The notes: generated by a model not told the origin, from the letters alone. Positions 1 to 11,741 are shown, counted from the first letter of the stretch. The stretch: DNA of 64,000 nt from Tenrec ecaudatus (GCF_050624435.1 NC_134546.1:42983501-43047500), one strand, 5' to 3'. Program-made: numbers and translations.

Positions 1-80
1 AAGGTGTCTTTGGGTGGATTTGAACTGCCAGCTTTTGGTTAGAAGCAAAGACCTGCATCATCTGTACCACCTGTGAACCT
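1..80 (-). mobile_element. AfroSINE, tRNA-like head, cut by the window edge
   Basis: The reverse complement has a degenerate B-box-like 'ttcaaatcc' and a head ending in 'ggtacag'. This is the usual antisense AfroSINE pattern of tggtttgaactgcc then ggttagaag. Confidence 0.6.
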
Positions 81-296
81 CTGAAACAGGTTAATACACA
101 CAGGTTGCTGCTTCTGCCTTATTCTGTACTCACTAGTGAACAACTTCAACTTCATCTGTTACATCTTGTAAGTGGGTTTTATATCAGTCGTCACCATTTC
201 CCCCTGACTTTCAAATCAACGCTGACTCTAAGTCAGTAAATCCCTTTATTTTCTAAACATTTACTATCAGGGAACCAATGGTGAATCAGTCCGGTA

Positions 297-442
297 GAGA
301 GGGTTTCCAAGGCTCTAACTGTGTGAGGGATCAGATAGCTTCCTCTTTCTCCTGCAGAAACAATTGGTGGTTTTGAACCGCTGACCTTGGCCTTAACAAG
401 CTAATGCTCATCCACGAGGGAGACCAGAGCTAGCCTTGTGTT
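297..442 (-). mobile_element. AfroSINE
   Basis: Antisense copy showing 'ggtttccaaggct', 'ttcctctttctcctgcag', 'ggtggttttgaaccgctgacctt' in three successive blocks, then a degenerate head. The 3' tail is missing. Confidence 0.75.
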
Positions 443-2872
443 AGGACATTAGTCTAGAGCCCGTTCTCTATGTCCAAAGAACCTTCACAAAATTTTCTTT
501 CAGATCAAATCTGTATGCTGGATAGTATACGAATTATGTCTAACTCCAATGAACATCCAGGCCCAAACAAATATACACTCTCCATTGCACATCCCAGTAG
601 CTTATTACAATATGTGATAAAGGCTTTGTGAGAATATGCCAAAGATCCATTCTATGAGCTACTTCAAAAAACATCCCCAAATCACAGAGGTGTCAATATA
701 GTTCAGGTAACATAAAAAACTTGCTCTCTGCTTAAAAAAAATCATGTTTCATGTACTTTTGTTTCTTACCAATCTGTTGGTGGCATCTCATCCTGGGTGC
801 ACGAATGAAAGCTCTGGCTGCCTGGAAAGTGTAAACCCCTTGCGACTCTCTGTGTTCTTTGAAAGGTCGGGGAGAGTGGGTGCGAAAGACGCCTGGTGAC
901 TCTCATGTATTTTAACGTCTCAGTAGGCACTCTTCACTCCGTTTCTCACAGCAGCATGCTCCCCCCAGAATGCCAGCAGGTCTATCAGTTGTCCAAGTAC
1001 AGCCACCCCTCCCTGCACCTCAAGGACCAGTCAAGCTCTGGGCACTGACCCTCTGGCCAGCTTCTCAGGACAGGCTCCCGATGGTCCTCAAACTGGGACG
1101 CTCCACGCTGGATTTTCTGGTTGCAGTCCAAAATCCTCTTTTTTTTGCCAGTAATATCTTAGCTATTATGGACTAATGAAACTCATTTTTGAATAATCAC
1201 AGAGTAAATGCCCCAAATTTCAACATAGAACAAAATTAACTTGTAATCAGCCTCTAAAAATATGACCTAATAAGTGAAGCATTCCCATAAATGATTGTGA
1301 TTACTTCATGAAAAAAATGCACCGTGTTCAATATATACATCTTTATTGCTAGTGTGGCTGATGGGATCAGTTCAATAGAAAATCCTTTGATCTTTTCTCA
1401 AAATAGCACACTGGAAAACCACTCAAATATGCATGATAATTACAGCCAATTTAGCCTAATGAATAGTAATACATGCAAAGGACCTTTTGCCATCAAATTC
1501 AAATTTATGGCACAGGATTATTTAAATGAACATTTAAAAATTAATCTTGTATGTGTGAAATGGCTGAATTATAGAAATAGAATCTTCCGCACTCCAAGAA
1601 AATTTTCTGTACTAGTTATCTTCTTACTTCTTTCATACTAAGTAATTCTGAACCTCTTTGGCTGTGAAAATACCTAAAGGTCTCTAAATATAGTGACACA
1701 GACTATATGCAAAGTACCTATAAAATTTATATTTACAGAATAAATACTTCCAAAAACATGCTAGGTTTTATTGTTATCTGTCGTTATGCACACACTCTGA
1801 ATTGGTCAACAGGATTCACTTGGGCTAGTTAAGAGTCACCTTTGAAAAAGTGCCCTGTTAATCATCTTATCTCCATTAAAACAATTCATATTTAAGAGAA
1901 TGCCAGCCACCAAAATGAATAATCCTTTTCCATCTTCTGGAAGGAACGATCTCTGAGATATTTTGCTATTAAATAGGAATTTGGATAATTACGAACTCTT
2001 TATTGTGAACTGGGTGACTGTTTACAGAGCAGAGCAGAAGTTTATCATGTTTAAAACTCATAAACATTTTGCTTAATCCCTTTTATTGCAATCCCTCACC
2101 ATCATTTATCACAATTCCTCTGAGTGTTTCCTATCTCCATCCTTCCTTCTTTCTGAGGCCACTAACCTTTGTCCTTGAGTAAATGCTTCCCTTTAACCTT
2201 AGAAGGCTGACAATTTTTTAGGCTGACCATGATTTAAGTGATAAGAAACTAGCCCAATATCCTATTAACACCCTTCCCCACAAAAGGTTATATTATGCCT
2301 AGCATTCTAAGTATAAGGAAAAACCCTCCTCTTTCTGAATATGACTAGGAGAAAACAGAGCTGATCTTATTTTCTTTGTAATGAAGGATTAACTCAAGTA
2401 AATCATAGGGAAGCTCCTATTCCACAGAGAATTTTTATCTTCTTGTAAATATAAAACCTTACACATAGTATACGCAACATAAAAATCACCCTTCTAATTT
2501 TCTCCAGAAGCTTTGAGAAAAGGCTGTATTTAGAAGGTGACTGTCCCCCTCAAATATCTCCTCATGAGTAAGAGACAGTTTGAACCTTAAGCAGTAAGTA
2601 GTCTCACCATTTTATTACATTAAACAAATTTTCATTATAAATGAGGTGGGGCTTACATTTCAAATCAACAGCTTTGGATTCAGCCGTTTGAATCCCTTCC
2701 CTGCCTTGCCCTCCCTCCCTCCCCTTGGCAATCTGCAGAATCTCTTCCTCTGAGTGCCATTGTATTATAATATACTAATTGGATTTAAAGTAGTATACTT
2801 CAAGAAATCAGTCTTACAAACCCTTTTATGGAAAAGAAGGCTTGTAAAATATTTATACCTACACAATACAAT
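443..2872. other. Intron, nothing recognised
   Basis: AT-rich unique sequence. The short frames here have no recognisable protein similarity, and no splice-bounded exon was seen. Confidence 0.6.
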
Positions 2873-2995
2873 TAAGAGCAATAGCAAACACTCATACTGC
2901 GTGTACTATGTGTAAGGGTTTGTCTTACAGCATGCTTTCCATGTGCTATATCATTGAATCCATCAATTCTGTATCTAGGCTGAGGAAAAAGCATA
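2873..2995 (-). mobile_element. Probable MIR fragment
   Basis: The text runs in antisense MIR order: 'agcaaacactcatactgcgt', a 'tactatgtg' step, a 'gctatatcattgaatcc' step, then 'ctgaggaaa'. It is strongly diverged, as expected for this ancient SINE. Confidence 0.45.
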
Positions 2996-3494
2996 CAGGC
3001 TTCAGATACTTGCGGGTGAGGGGATGGGGCGGGATATGAAGGCAAGCTCATTTACCTATCACATATCCATGTTTATCCATGCTATTGGAACCAGGAACTT
3101 TAGGACAATGGCTCGGTTATCAATGGGGCTTCATAATTTTATCTGTCATCAAATTGACAGATTCAACTACATACAGTTAAGTGTCCTGAATTGTACAGCT
3201 CCGTCTCATATTCTAATGCACTGTTTATAGCAGTGCAGTTTTTTATCACCCGATGCTAAGTGTACTGGCCAGGGTGGTTGGTATCCAGGACCATGGAGTT
3301 CCATGTGTTCTCACCCAGGGGGGTGTCCCTGATCCAGTTTCAACATGTCCCATTCCCATCAGGAGGCCTGAGTGGTTTCATCAGCTGCCCATCAATTTTC
3401 AGCCAAGAAAAATCAGAGTGTTATGTAAACGGGGAAAGGAATCAGCTAGAATATGTTTTTAAAAAACTGATGGGAAAAAGAATAAACGAGCCAC

Positions 3495-3612
3495 CATTTA
3501 TGCAATACCTTAGACCAGGCACTGTCATGCATGCCTTAAATATGTTACTTTTAATTCTTGCAAAGTCTCTCAACAATGAGTAATATTTTCTGTTTTGCCC
3601 ACTTCAATGGAG
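3495..3612 (-). mobile_element. MIR fragment
   Basis: Antisense MIR order is visible: 'ccaggcactgt', 'taaatatgttacttttaatt', 'cttgcaaa', 'caatgagtaatattttctgt'. These parallel the MIR steps for caggcactgt, ttaatcctcacaa and gaggtagtattatt. Confidence 0.55.
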
Positions 3613-3818
3613 AGGAACTTGGAAAGGAAAAAGAATAAATGAGGCATTCTCTGGGTAAATGAAGAGGGGCTGTCTGGCAGAAGGAAACGCAAAGTGTAAG
3701 GTCCACATTTTGCTTCCCACTCCATTGGCAGCGTTAAGCACAGCAGTGCATGCACTGGAACCCATGGCCATCGAATATATTTCAAATCATAATGACCTTG
3801 AGTAGGGCTTTCACCTAA

Positions 3819-4133
3819 CAGGGGTTCGCAACCTTTGGGTCGCGACCCCTTTGGGGGTCGAACTACCCTTTCCCAGGGGTGGCCTACATCATCGGAAAAC
3901 ACATAAATATTTCACAATATATAGTTGCATATTGTTTTGTGATGAATCACTATGCTTTAATTTGTAACAATGAAAATACATCCTTCATATCAGATATTTG
4001 CTTCACGATTCATCACAGTAGCAACATGACAGTGATGAAGTAGCAATGAAAATAAGTTTATGGTTGGGGGGGTCACCGCACTATGAGGAGCTGTATGGAA
4101 GGACCGTGGCATTAGGAAGGTTGAGAACCAGTG
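3819..4133 (+). mobile_element. SPIN-type hAT non-autonomous transposon, copy 1
   Basis: The element begins 'caggggttcgcaacctttgg' with the GTCGCGACCCC step and ends 'aggttgagaaccagtg', so its ends are inverted repeats of the SPIN type CAGNGGTTCTCAACC. The inside carries the known SPIN stretch around 'aaaatacatccttcatatca'. It is about 315 bp, non-coding, and must have been moved by a transposase made elsewhere. The bases ACCTA lie on both sides, a partial trace of the 8-bp target duplication. It is more diverged than copy 2. Confidence 0.85.
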
Positions 4134-4234
4134 ACCTACAGCACAGAGCCACGAGGGTTCCAAGTGCAGAGTTGTTGCTGTTCGTTGCTGTGAGTCACTA
4201 TGGCTTTAAGTACCTCAGCCTGAAACTTGATCGG

Positions 4235-4791
4235 TGTGGTGGTTACATAATCAGGTGTGAATTGGGGACTTGAGAGGACCAAGAATTAAGGGGTGGAGTC
4301 TAGTCTGTCAATCAGGTGATAGCCAATGAGCCTCTGTGTGGACATGGCCTTCTCCTGAAAATCCTGCGAATTCCTGTCTTTCCTCCTTGGAGGTAGAGAC
4401 TCTCTCTCTGTTCACTCCCTGCGAGACATCCCTGAGGAGAAGCCACATGGACCTACCCCAATGCATCCAGAAAACTGAACCTGGAGAAGCCACATGGAGA
4501 CTCCTGCCAGTGCTGAGATGCTCACAACACCACTGGATCCACAAGTCCATCACCCCACTGGCCTGTCATCTTCCTTCATTTGGCTCGCTGTATGTATTTT
4601 GTGAGTCTGAAGAGGACTTCATAGATTGTTTTCAGACATATGGGCTAATATCGGACGTATGGACTTGATCTGGACTGGACTGGGCTGGGATGTTTTCTCA
4701 ATATCCAACTGCTCTTGTATAGAATCCTCTTTCTAATGCATATATGAGTCTCCCTGGATTTGTTTCTCTAGTTTCTACCCAGACAAACACA
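4235..4791 (+). mobile_element. Solo LTR of an endogenous retrovirus
   Basis: A 557-bp element begins TGTGG and ends ...AACACA, flanked by a near-perfect 5-bp target duplication (ATCGG at 4230-4234, ATAGG at 4792-4796). The last part, with 'ctccctggatttgtttctct' just before the end, looks like the R-U5 end of an ERVL-like LTR. No internal retroviral genes flank it, so it is a solo LTR left by recombination. The family is not named. Confidence 0.65.
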
Positions 4792-4796
4792 ATAGG

Positions 4797-6420
4797 TATG
4801 ACAATTTCATTATCTTTGCTGAGCTTGAGTCAAGGTGGTGCCTATTGTGTAAGTCCATTTTGTTGAGGGTTTTGTTCATTTCCACTGACCCTCTACTTGA
4901 CGAGTGCACAGTAAGTGCTTGATAGATGGTAAAAATGAAAACCCACCAAATGTACGATTGGATTTTTCATTAAGGCTTCTGAGTGGAACCACGTTATAGT
5001 TGAGATTTACCAAACACCTGAAAAAAATATAATTTACTACTCCTCAAGAAGATGCCAGATCTTCTTCTGTTTGATTCAGCAGTGGCTTTGCAGGACATGT
5101 AATAAGTGCATAGGACACATGTTCATAGAATAAGCCACGCCTTGAATATGAGAGGGAAGGATTGGGCGGTTAGAAAGTGTCCATATGTAAATACCCAAAG
5201 AGCTTTAAGGACACTAGAAGGAAATACACAGAAAATTTGGCTAACCCACTATAAAACCCCCCTGGAATCCATCTGTGTGTGCCTATCCAAAGATTCACTT
5301 CCACTACTTCTCTGGTAGCAAATGTGCACAGTTTATTCAATATTCAGACTGATGAAAACTCAGTGTGTGTACCTAAGTTCTGCTGTTATATAAAATGTCC
5401 TTTATAAAGCTATCAAGATAACTAACAGTAGCTAATATCTGATAATGCTAGCAATTATAATTTTTCTACTTGTCATTTATATTGCTGTACAAGAAGAAAA
5501 ACGGGGGTAAAGGTGAGCAATTTAAGAAAAACCAATGTATTAAAGAACAACGGTCTACAGGAGGAGCAGCCTAAGATCAAATAATATTCACATTGAACTA
5601 ATATTAACAATGAAATATCATTTCAGTAAAAATCATAGGAACTGAGAATTTCATCGGAAGCTGTCCTACACATAAGGTAAAGGCTGCCGTCAGAGAAACA
5701 AGGTAGGAGTCATGAAAGACCAGCATACGATAAAAAAAACAAAAACCCTAAGGAACTGGATAAAAAGAACCAACATAGCAAAGATATCCTATTTATAAAA
5801 TCCAGTATCAAATAAGAAACCATTCATTGTGTCTGATGCCAATGTCTTCCATCTCTCTCTTTATTCTTCCTCCCCTCACTTTCTCTCCACACCGCATCCC
5901 CAGTTTTGGAGACTCAGTATTCCAGGAAAGAGAGAGAGCATAATAAACCTGTATGCGACCTTTGATAGCATGGAACAGAAGAAACGGAACATTCCGTTAA
6001 GACAAGAAAAAAGGACCAACTTTCAGTGTGATCAGATTTGAGATTGGATTTGCTGGGTACGGACAGTGCGGCTTCTTCATAAAGATGAACGTTTAAGTCC
6101 CCTGCAAAAGTCACGTACCCTTGTGAGCTTTTTTGACTTGAATTATTGGTCCCAGCGGATCACCCCGAAAGCCATTGTTGAAATTTGACTTTTGACTGGA
6201 GTTCTGACAAGAGTACCATTGAGAGACCTTGTCTACAGCCATCCACTCTTTTCCAAGTCATGTTGCAACATATTTTTAACAGCCCCATACATGTATGGAC
6301 TAGAACTGTAACAGCGATACTGTCCGACTTTCTCTTTTATTTATTTGGCATTACTAATTAAAATGTTTAGTCCCCTTCTCTTACTGTATATACTTCTAAA
6401 AATGATACTTTCCTGCTGTT
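4797..6420. other. Intron, mostly unrecognised
   Basis: A short piece near 4877-4935 resembles an L2 LINE end ('gtgcacagtaagtgcttgat'). The rest is AT-rich unique intron with no supported gene. Confidence 0.5.
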
Positions 6421-6546
6421 CTGTGGGGAAAAGACAAGGTTTTCTATTGCCACAAAGTGCTGTCAGAGTCTCAGAAACTCACAGGGGCAGGCCTCTGGTG
6501 CTCTAGAGTTGCTGTGAGTCAGAGTTGACTCAATGGCAGTGGGGTG
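6421..6546 (+). mobile_element. AfroSINE, 3' part
   Basis: The tail is clear: 'cagaaactcacaggggcagg', then 'tgctgtgagtcagagttgac', then 'tcaatggcagtgggg'. The tRNA-like head is lost. Confidence 0.8.
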
Positions 6547-7030
6547 AGGCCAGAGGAAGGAGAAGAGATCTGTCTGGGCTGAATCTCTGCAATGGTAACT
6601 TATTTGGGCCTTGATACTCCATGGAACTCAGCCCAGGCTCTCAGTGCTCCATACTCAGTGCTCCATACAGAGCTGCCATTATCAGCAAGGAGACGTGATG
6701 ATCAGAGATAAGCAAGATAGAAAACCTGAACTGTTTTGTACTCAAATATCTGCTTGAGTAGATTTTCTTCAAAATGATATGTATAACAAAAATGACAATT
6801 ATGTCATTGGGGTGAAGTTTTCCAGGGGGTCCTGAACTAACTATTGCAACAACTTCACAAGATAATGCTTGAATCTGAAGAAGCAATGCCTTACAAAGAA
6901 AACTAATGGGAAGGACTATGCTATATTATGGATATTTGAAACCCAGCAGGATCTCCAGTCACCACTGCCTTGTCCAGGGCTGGATGGAAACAGTCCTGGG
7001 TTAGTCACCTCGGCTGAGAGGCTGCTATGG

Positions 7031-7130
7031 TTTCCCAGTGCTGTTGAGCCCATTCCAACTCATAGCCACTGCAAGTACAACAGAACCACACACGGCCTGG
7101 CCCTGCATCATCCTAGCATCTCACAAACAA
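7031..7130 (-). mobile_element. RTE LINE 3' end fragment
   Basis: It reads in antisense RTE 3' order: 'gtgctgttgagcccattcc', 'aactcatagcc', 'gtacaacagaaccacacac', 'ggccctgcatcatcct'. This is the afrotherian RTE terminus, diverged. Confidence 0.65.
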
Positions 7131-7651
7131 GAAGGAATATCATAAGTCTACTAGAGTGGAAAGACACTGGTTTGAACTTTAGGGAGACAGCTAGGCACAA
7201 GTAATTTTTGTTAAATGTATCAAGGACTCTGCCTGCGGTTTGTTTTACTGGTGCCATACTTTCACTTCCAAAACTCAAAAATATCTCCCTTAAAATAATT
7301 TTCTGGCAGATTGAGAGGTAAGGATTTTTTTGCCATTAGAAAGGTAAAATAGTTTTCCACAATGTGCTGCAATTTTTTAGCTTTGCAATTGTACTACAAG
7401 TGACCCAAGGGAAAGCCCATGACACTATAATACATAGAAATTATGTTGTGAGCTAATGGAAAGAGAACAGCTGTGTACTTGTACACCACTGCTTTCTATG
7501 AAATATGTAAATGGTGGGTTGTTTTTTTTTAATTTTTTAAAGAAATTGTAGAAAAAAGTTATTCATGTAAAAAGCAAAGGCCCTTATCTCACATCATTGT
7601 ACATTTAGGACGGCCTTCTAGACAACTGCACACCCCCCTGAAGGAATACGG

Positions 7652-7657
7652 CATGCA
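7652..7657 (-). promoter_or_regulatory. RBFOX-type UGCAUG motif downstream of the cysteine-loop exon
   Basis: The minus strand reads TGCATG about 57-62 nt into the intron after the exon's donor. UGCAUG in the proximal downstream intron is the known RBFOX binding site that favours inclusion of the exon before it, and RBFOX proteins are active in neurons. One motif is weak evidence alone; the position is right. Confidence 0.4.
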
Positions 7658-7713
7658 CAAAATTTACAATAAAGCAAAGAAAGTAAGAAAAAAAGTCGAC
7701 TAACCTAACCCAC

Positions 7714-7792
7714 CTGAGCTCGGCTCACAGGGGTCAATGTCCTCGTCATCGCTGGGACACTCGGCGGAGGCCACCAGGATATCATCTGTGGT
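7714..7792 (-). CDS. NRXN1: NRXN1 internal exon: juxtamembrane cysteine loop
   Basis: This is a 79-bp coding exon of neurexin-1, a presynaptic adhesion receptor. On the minus strand it starts after an acceptor reading cttcctttgcag and ends at a donor reading CAG/GTGGGT. The frame starts in phase 0 and encodes [12 protein letters not shown], then PSDDE, then DIDPCEPSS, with one base (G) carried into the next exon. This matches neurexin-1; neurexin-2 and -3 differ after the DDED. The two cysteines form the conserved Cys-loop between the O-glycosylated stalk and the membrane. From family knowledge, this loop binds CA10 and TAFA proteins. The next exon, outside the window, should carry splice site 5 and the transmembrane and cytoplasmic parts. 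A possible branch-point A lies at 7818, 25 nt upstream of the acceptor. The exon is intact, with no stop or frameshift. Confidence 0.94.
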
Positions 7793-7988
7793 CTGCAAAG
7801 GAAGCACATTTCACAGATTACTCTAAAGAGACCGAGCCGACCCTCTTGTACCAAGTACAACGCAGTCTGTCTCTACCTACGATGCTGAAAACCCAAATCC
7901 AGGATTTCAATGGGGGAACTTGTCTTATAGCTTTTATAACGGTTTTTAGAAATTTGTTTTAAAAATATCATTACAGACAATTACATGT

Positions 7989-8109
7989 ACCACATTATAT
8001 ACATAGAATTAAATGCACAATATGAAGCAATGAGTATACTAAATTCTAAGGAAATACTCAACTGATATTAAATAGGAACCATACTTAACTGTTCTAAATT
8101 TCCATTTAA
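7989..8109 (+). repeat. Diverged direct repeat, copy A
   Basis: It aligns by eye with 8345-8464 over its whole length. Shared blocks include 'accac..tat', 'agtatactaaattctaagg' against 'ggtactaaacactaagg', and 'aataggaacc' against 'gacaggaacc' followed by 'gttctaaatttt'. Roughly two thirds of positions agree. It is an old local duplication or two copies of an unnamed repeat. Confidence 0.5.
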
Positions 8110-8344
8110 TTTATCAAATTATCAAATGCCATAATTACAAAGCTGCCCCCCAACTCCTATAAAGTCTCTCAATTCAATTCCTTGCTACTGAGTCACCTCT
8201 GACACATGGCCGCACTAAAGGACAAGAGCACTTATTCTGAAAGACCCACAAATTCCTAAAGTCAGGAATGGATCTCGTTCAGAATCTACGCTGTGTTTAA
8301 AATGCTTTCATGTTTCGGGAACTATTTCTTTATTGCGCTTTATG

Positions 8345-8464
8345 ACCACGTGCATAATATTAAACACGAAGTATGCTAAGTACTAAGGGTACTAAACACT
8401 AAGGTGAGCACTTTAATGACATTAGACAGGAACCGTTCCTACGGGTTCTAAATTTTCACTTAAA
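8345..8464 (+). repeat. Diverged direct repeat, copy B
   Basis: This is the partner of 7989-8109, in the same orientation and about 355 bp away. Confidence 0.5.
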
Positions 8465-9283
8465 CGAAGAATTAAGAATAGCTCATTCATGATCCAGACA
8501 GTTTTGATTTAAGTGGTTTCATGTGAGGACAGAGGACTATGAGAGCCATGCTGTGAGGATCTTTATTCCACTGCACAGAGAAGCCAAACTGACACGTAGT
8601 ATATAGAGATTTAAAACAAGTTGGCAGAAACAGGGGATGTGAAATTTATTGCAGCCCTGGAGTGCTACAATGTATGCATCAGTAGGCTTTATGAAGTACT
8701 TGTGCTTGTCTTCCTAAAAGCAGAAGAGCCATAATAATCTTTTCTATTATGACCAGGTATAGTTTTGTGAATCTTTCCAATATTGCTTTTCACTTATCAG
8801 GACATGGATTAAGTTAAGCATCAGATATATGTTTCCATGATGCAAAAAAGGAAGTAAATGCAGTTCCCTGAAGGTCAGGGGACCACTGGTTTAAATCTTT
8901 AACTGATTGTGTTAAGCCTCCACACTAGCATCTCATTTTAGTAAAGTTTATATAACACATTATTTCCTCCTGTCCTTTACATCATTAAAGGTTTACAATA
9001 AGTGAACAGTGTAGGGGGACGGGTGATAAAGTACAGCGAATCCGAGAGAAGTGACTGTTTTTTTGTGTCATTCAAATGGCTTCATTGTAGTTAGCAAAAA
9101 TAAAAAAAAAAAATAATTATCCCTGCAGTAAAAATGAGAGTGTGTAACTCCTTGCAGTTATTCACACAATCAACACACTTACAAGCACAAAAGGTTGGTT
9201 TCTATGGCCATTTGCAAGCAGCAGTCAACCCAGTAGAGGCAGTGCATGAGCACAGTGATGGTTGACATGAGTATTGATTAATG
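8465..9283. other. Intron, nothing recognised
   Basis: Unique AT-rich sequence with a short A run near 9100. No repeat or exon could be named. Confidence 0.55.
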
Positions 9284-9475
9284 CTAATGTGGCGCAGTGC
9301 CTATGAGTTGGGTGGTGAATCACAAGATCAGCAGTTCAAAACCCCTGCTGCTGTTTGCTCTGTTGGAGAAAGACAGGGCTTTCTCCTCCTCTCCAGAGGT
9401 ACAGTCTCTGAATCCCACACGGGAAAGTCCACCAGGTCCTATGGAGTCACTGTGAGTCGCCATGGACGTGATGGA
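9284..9475 (+). mobile_element. AfroSINE
   Basis: Nearly full length: 'atgtggcgcagtgcc', 'cagcagttcaaaacccctgc' (B-box region), 'gagaaagacagggctttctc', 'gtcactgtgagtcgccatgg', ending near 'cgtgatgg'. Confidence 0.88.
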
Positions 9476-10567
9476 GTGAGAGAAGGCAGCACCGAGACTC
9501 GCTCAAATACAAGAAGAGGTCAAGGACATTACGAATGTTCAACCAAGACTCGGAAGTGCAGCAGAGGTGTAATCCTCATTTAAGAGTAGAATTAAAATAA
9601 TATAGTTCCTAGATTAATGAGAAAGCAGAAATATATGAGTTATTTTCACTGAAGTTCCAATTTGCCACATAGCACCTACGATAGCAAAGCTTAAAGTATG
9701 AACAAAATTTAAGAAAACTGAGGCACTTTGCAAATTGGAGACAGGGCACGATGCATTTTGGTGACAAAACTTAGCCTTGGAAATCTTTTAGGTGAATTCT
9801 TCAATAATTTACAAATACAGAATTTACTCAGCTACTAATGCTTCAAACTCTAACCTTACATAAGTGCAAGCATTGAGATGGTGCCTGAGAGGGTTTCCTG
9901 TGCTTTTCTTTTAATTCAGTTGGGGAGACTTTCGGGGTTCACTTATTTGGTTGATGGTACTTGGGTATTTGGAAAAAGCAAAAGCAAAGTGCCTGTTCTC
10001 CTAGAGTAACTGGGACTGTCAGTGATAAACGTGGGCAATCGCCATGTGAGGCACACAATTCTCTTCTGCAGCAGGGAGTTTTAAGAGACAAAGGCCCACG
10101 CTCCTTTCGGAGTGAGCCTCTTACAATTTAATACCCCAAACGACTTGATAGTAACAGAATATTGGCTTATGGAGCCTTGCAGGTCAGTTGTTCCAAGCTG
10201 CCCCAGAGCAGAAAATCATTTTGTTGATTTCTAGAGTCAATTTCAGTAGATATTATTTTTAATCTGGATCATAGTAGCCTCTCCTTAAAACGAATTTCAG
10301 AATAATAAGACCATTCAGAATTTTCCTTGAGGAATTTTATATGCGCGGGTAAAATCCATACATGTTGTTATTCCTGTTGGTGCCACTATTATGTTCCAAG
10401 TAGAGGGAGGGGGATGCTTTCAATTCAACGAAACCAGTGTTTCCCTGACTCTCAGAGTCTGCAGATGCTTTGGAGTCTGTAGGTGGTGCAGATGTTTAAT
10501 ATACTTGGTTGCTAATAGAAAGGTTAGAGTCTAGCCAGATTTGCCTTGGAAGAAATGTCAGATAGTA

Positions 10568-10568
<1 letters not shown>
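9476..10568. other. Intron, nothing firm
   Basis: A weak antisense SINE-like trace may exist near 10155-10215 but is too diverged to call. Otherwise unique sequence. Confidence 0.45.

Positions 10569-10599
<31 letters not shown>
10569..10599. repeat. (CA)n microsatellite
   Basis: An uninterrupted run of CA units, about 15 copies. Confidence 0.98.
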
Positions 10600-10601
<2 letters not shown>

Positions 10602-10719
10602 ATAGCTACTAAAGATGTGATGGAGCAGGTAGAGAAGAGAAAAATAAGGCGTGCTTTGACCTATGTGGGTTGCTATGAGTTGGGATTTACTTCACTGTGT
10701 TTGGAGCTGTCTCTATAAC

Positions 10720-10895
10720 TTTCCAACCATGTCAAACTCACTTCCACTGAGTCCTAGCAGACTAATAGCAACTTCCTGTGAGTTTCAAGACTTAGAAAGC
10801 CCCGTCTTTCTCCCTGGGAGCTGCTGTTGGTTTCAAACTGCCGACTATTTGGATCACAGCCCAACAGGTAACCAGTACACCACCTGCGCTCTAGT
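10720..10895 (-). mobile_element. AfroSINE
   Basis: Antisense order is complete: 'tcaaactcacttccactgag', 'ctaatagcaactt', 'agaaagccccgtctttctcc', 'ggtttcaaactgccgacta', 'accagtacaccacctgcgct'. Confidence 0.85.
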
Positions 10896-11741
10896 TCTTG
10901 CTGTTGAAAGAGTGGCAACTGGTTGGTTGATTTATGGACTTATAGGTTGTCACAATTGGGTTGGAAGGTAGATATTACTAATGGCATTTAACTGGTGGAG
11001 CACAGTGATGGCTAAGCCTTCTATAATGCACAGGGCAGTTCCTCACATACACGCAATTCTCTAGCACAAGATGGTAATAGCACTGAAGTTACGAAATTGT
11101 ACAGTGAACTAACTTTGAAAACTAATCTGTACTTCGCTCTTTTTCATTTGGAAAAAATGGAGAACTTTATAGTACCTATTGCAAGACTCCAATTACTCCC
11201 TGAAGAATACTTAGAATAGGACCACACTATACGTACTAATAAAAGTTTCAATATTATCAATCTTCCCATTATTATTATTGTTTCACCTTTGCCGGTCTGA
11301 TTTATTTGATGGCGTTGCACTCTTAGAGATATTATACTTTTAGATATTACACTGAAAATCTCATTGTAAATCAGTCTGTCTAAGGTCCCGTGTCAGTATT
11401 TCTACACAAACACAATAGCTACATTGGAAATCTTCTAGGTGAAAACACTCATTACCTACTGCCTACACATTAGGAATTGAAAGATAAACCACAAATATTA
11501 ACAAGGCAGGGTACTTCTTCAATAAAATGCATGGGCTTAAAATGTGTGTCTTGTCTGTGTTCGTGCAAGTTACCTTTTGTGCTTTAAGTGGCGACCTATT
11601 TCCAAATTTAAATGAATTTGGAAAAATTCCACAGCACAGAGAATGTAGTGGATTTGTTTTCAGTGTTAGCGTTCACGGAACAAAGCATCTAGAAAAACAA
11701 AAGATGTCACACCACAGTACCCCCAAGAGCTCTTTGTCTGG

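Larger units (their letters stand above)
1..7713 (-). other. NRXN1: NRXN1 intron after the cysteine-loop exon (partial)
   Basis: In the gene sense this intron starts at the GTGGGT donor (7713) and runs off the left edge toward the last exon. It is made of old intronic sequence with AfroSINE, MIR, RTE, SPIN and LTR insertions listed separately. No other exon was recognised in it. Confidence 0.9.

Noticed and set aside
7714..7792. Assignment of the exon to NRXN3
   Set aside because: The NRXN3 equivalent has a different acidic run and ends in [15 protein letters not shown] fits NRXN1.
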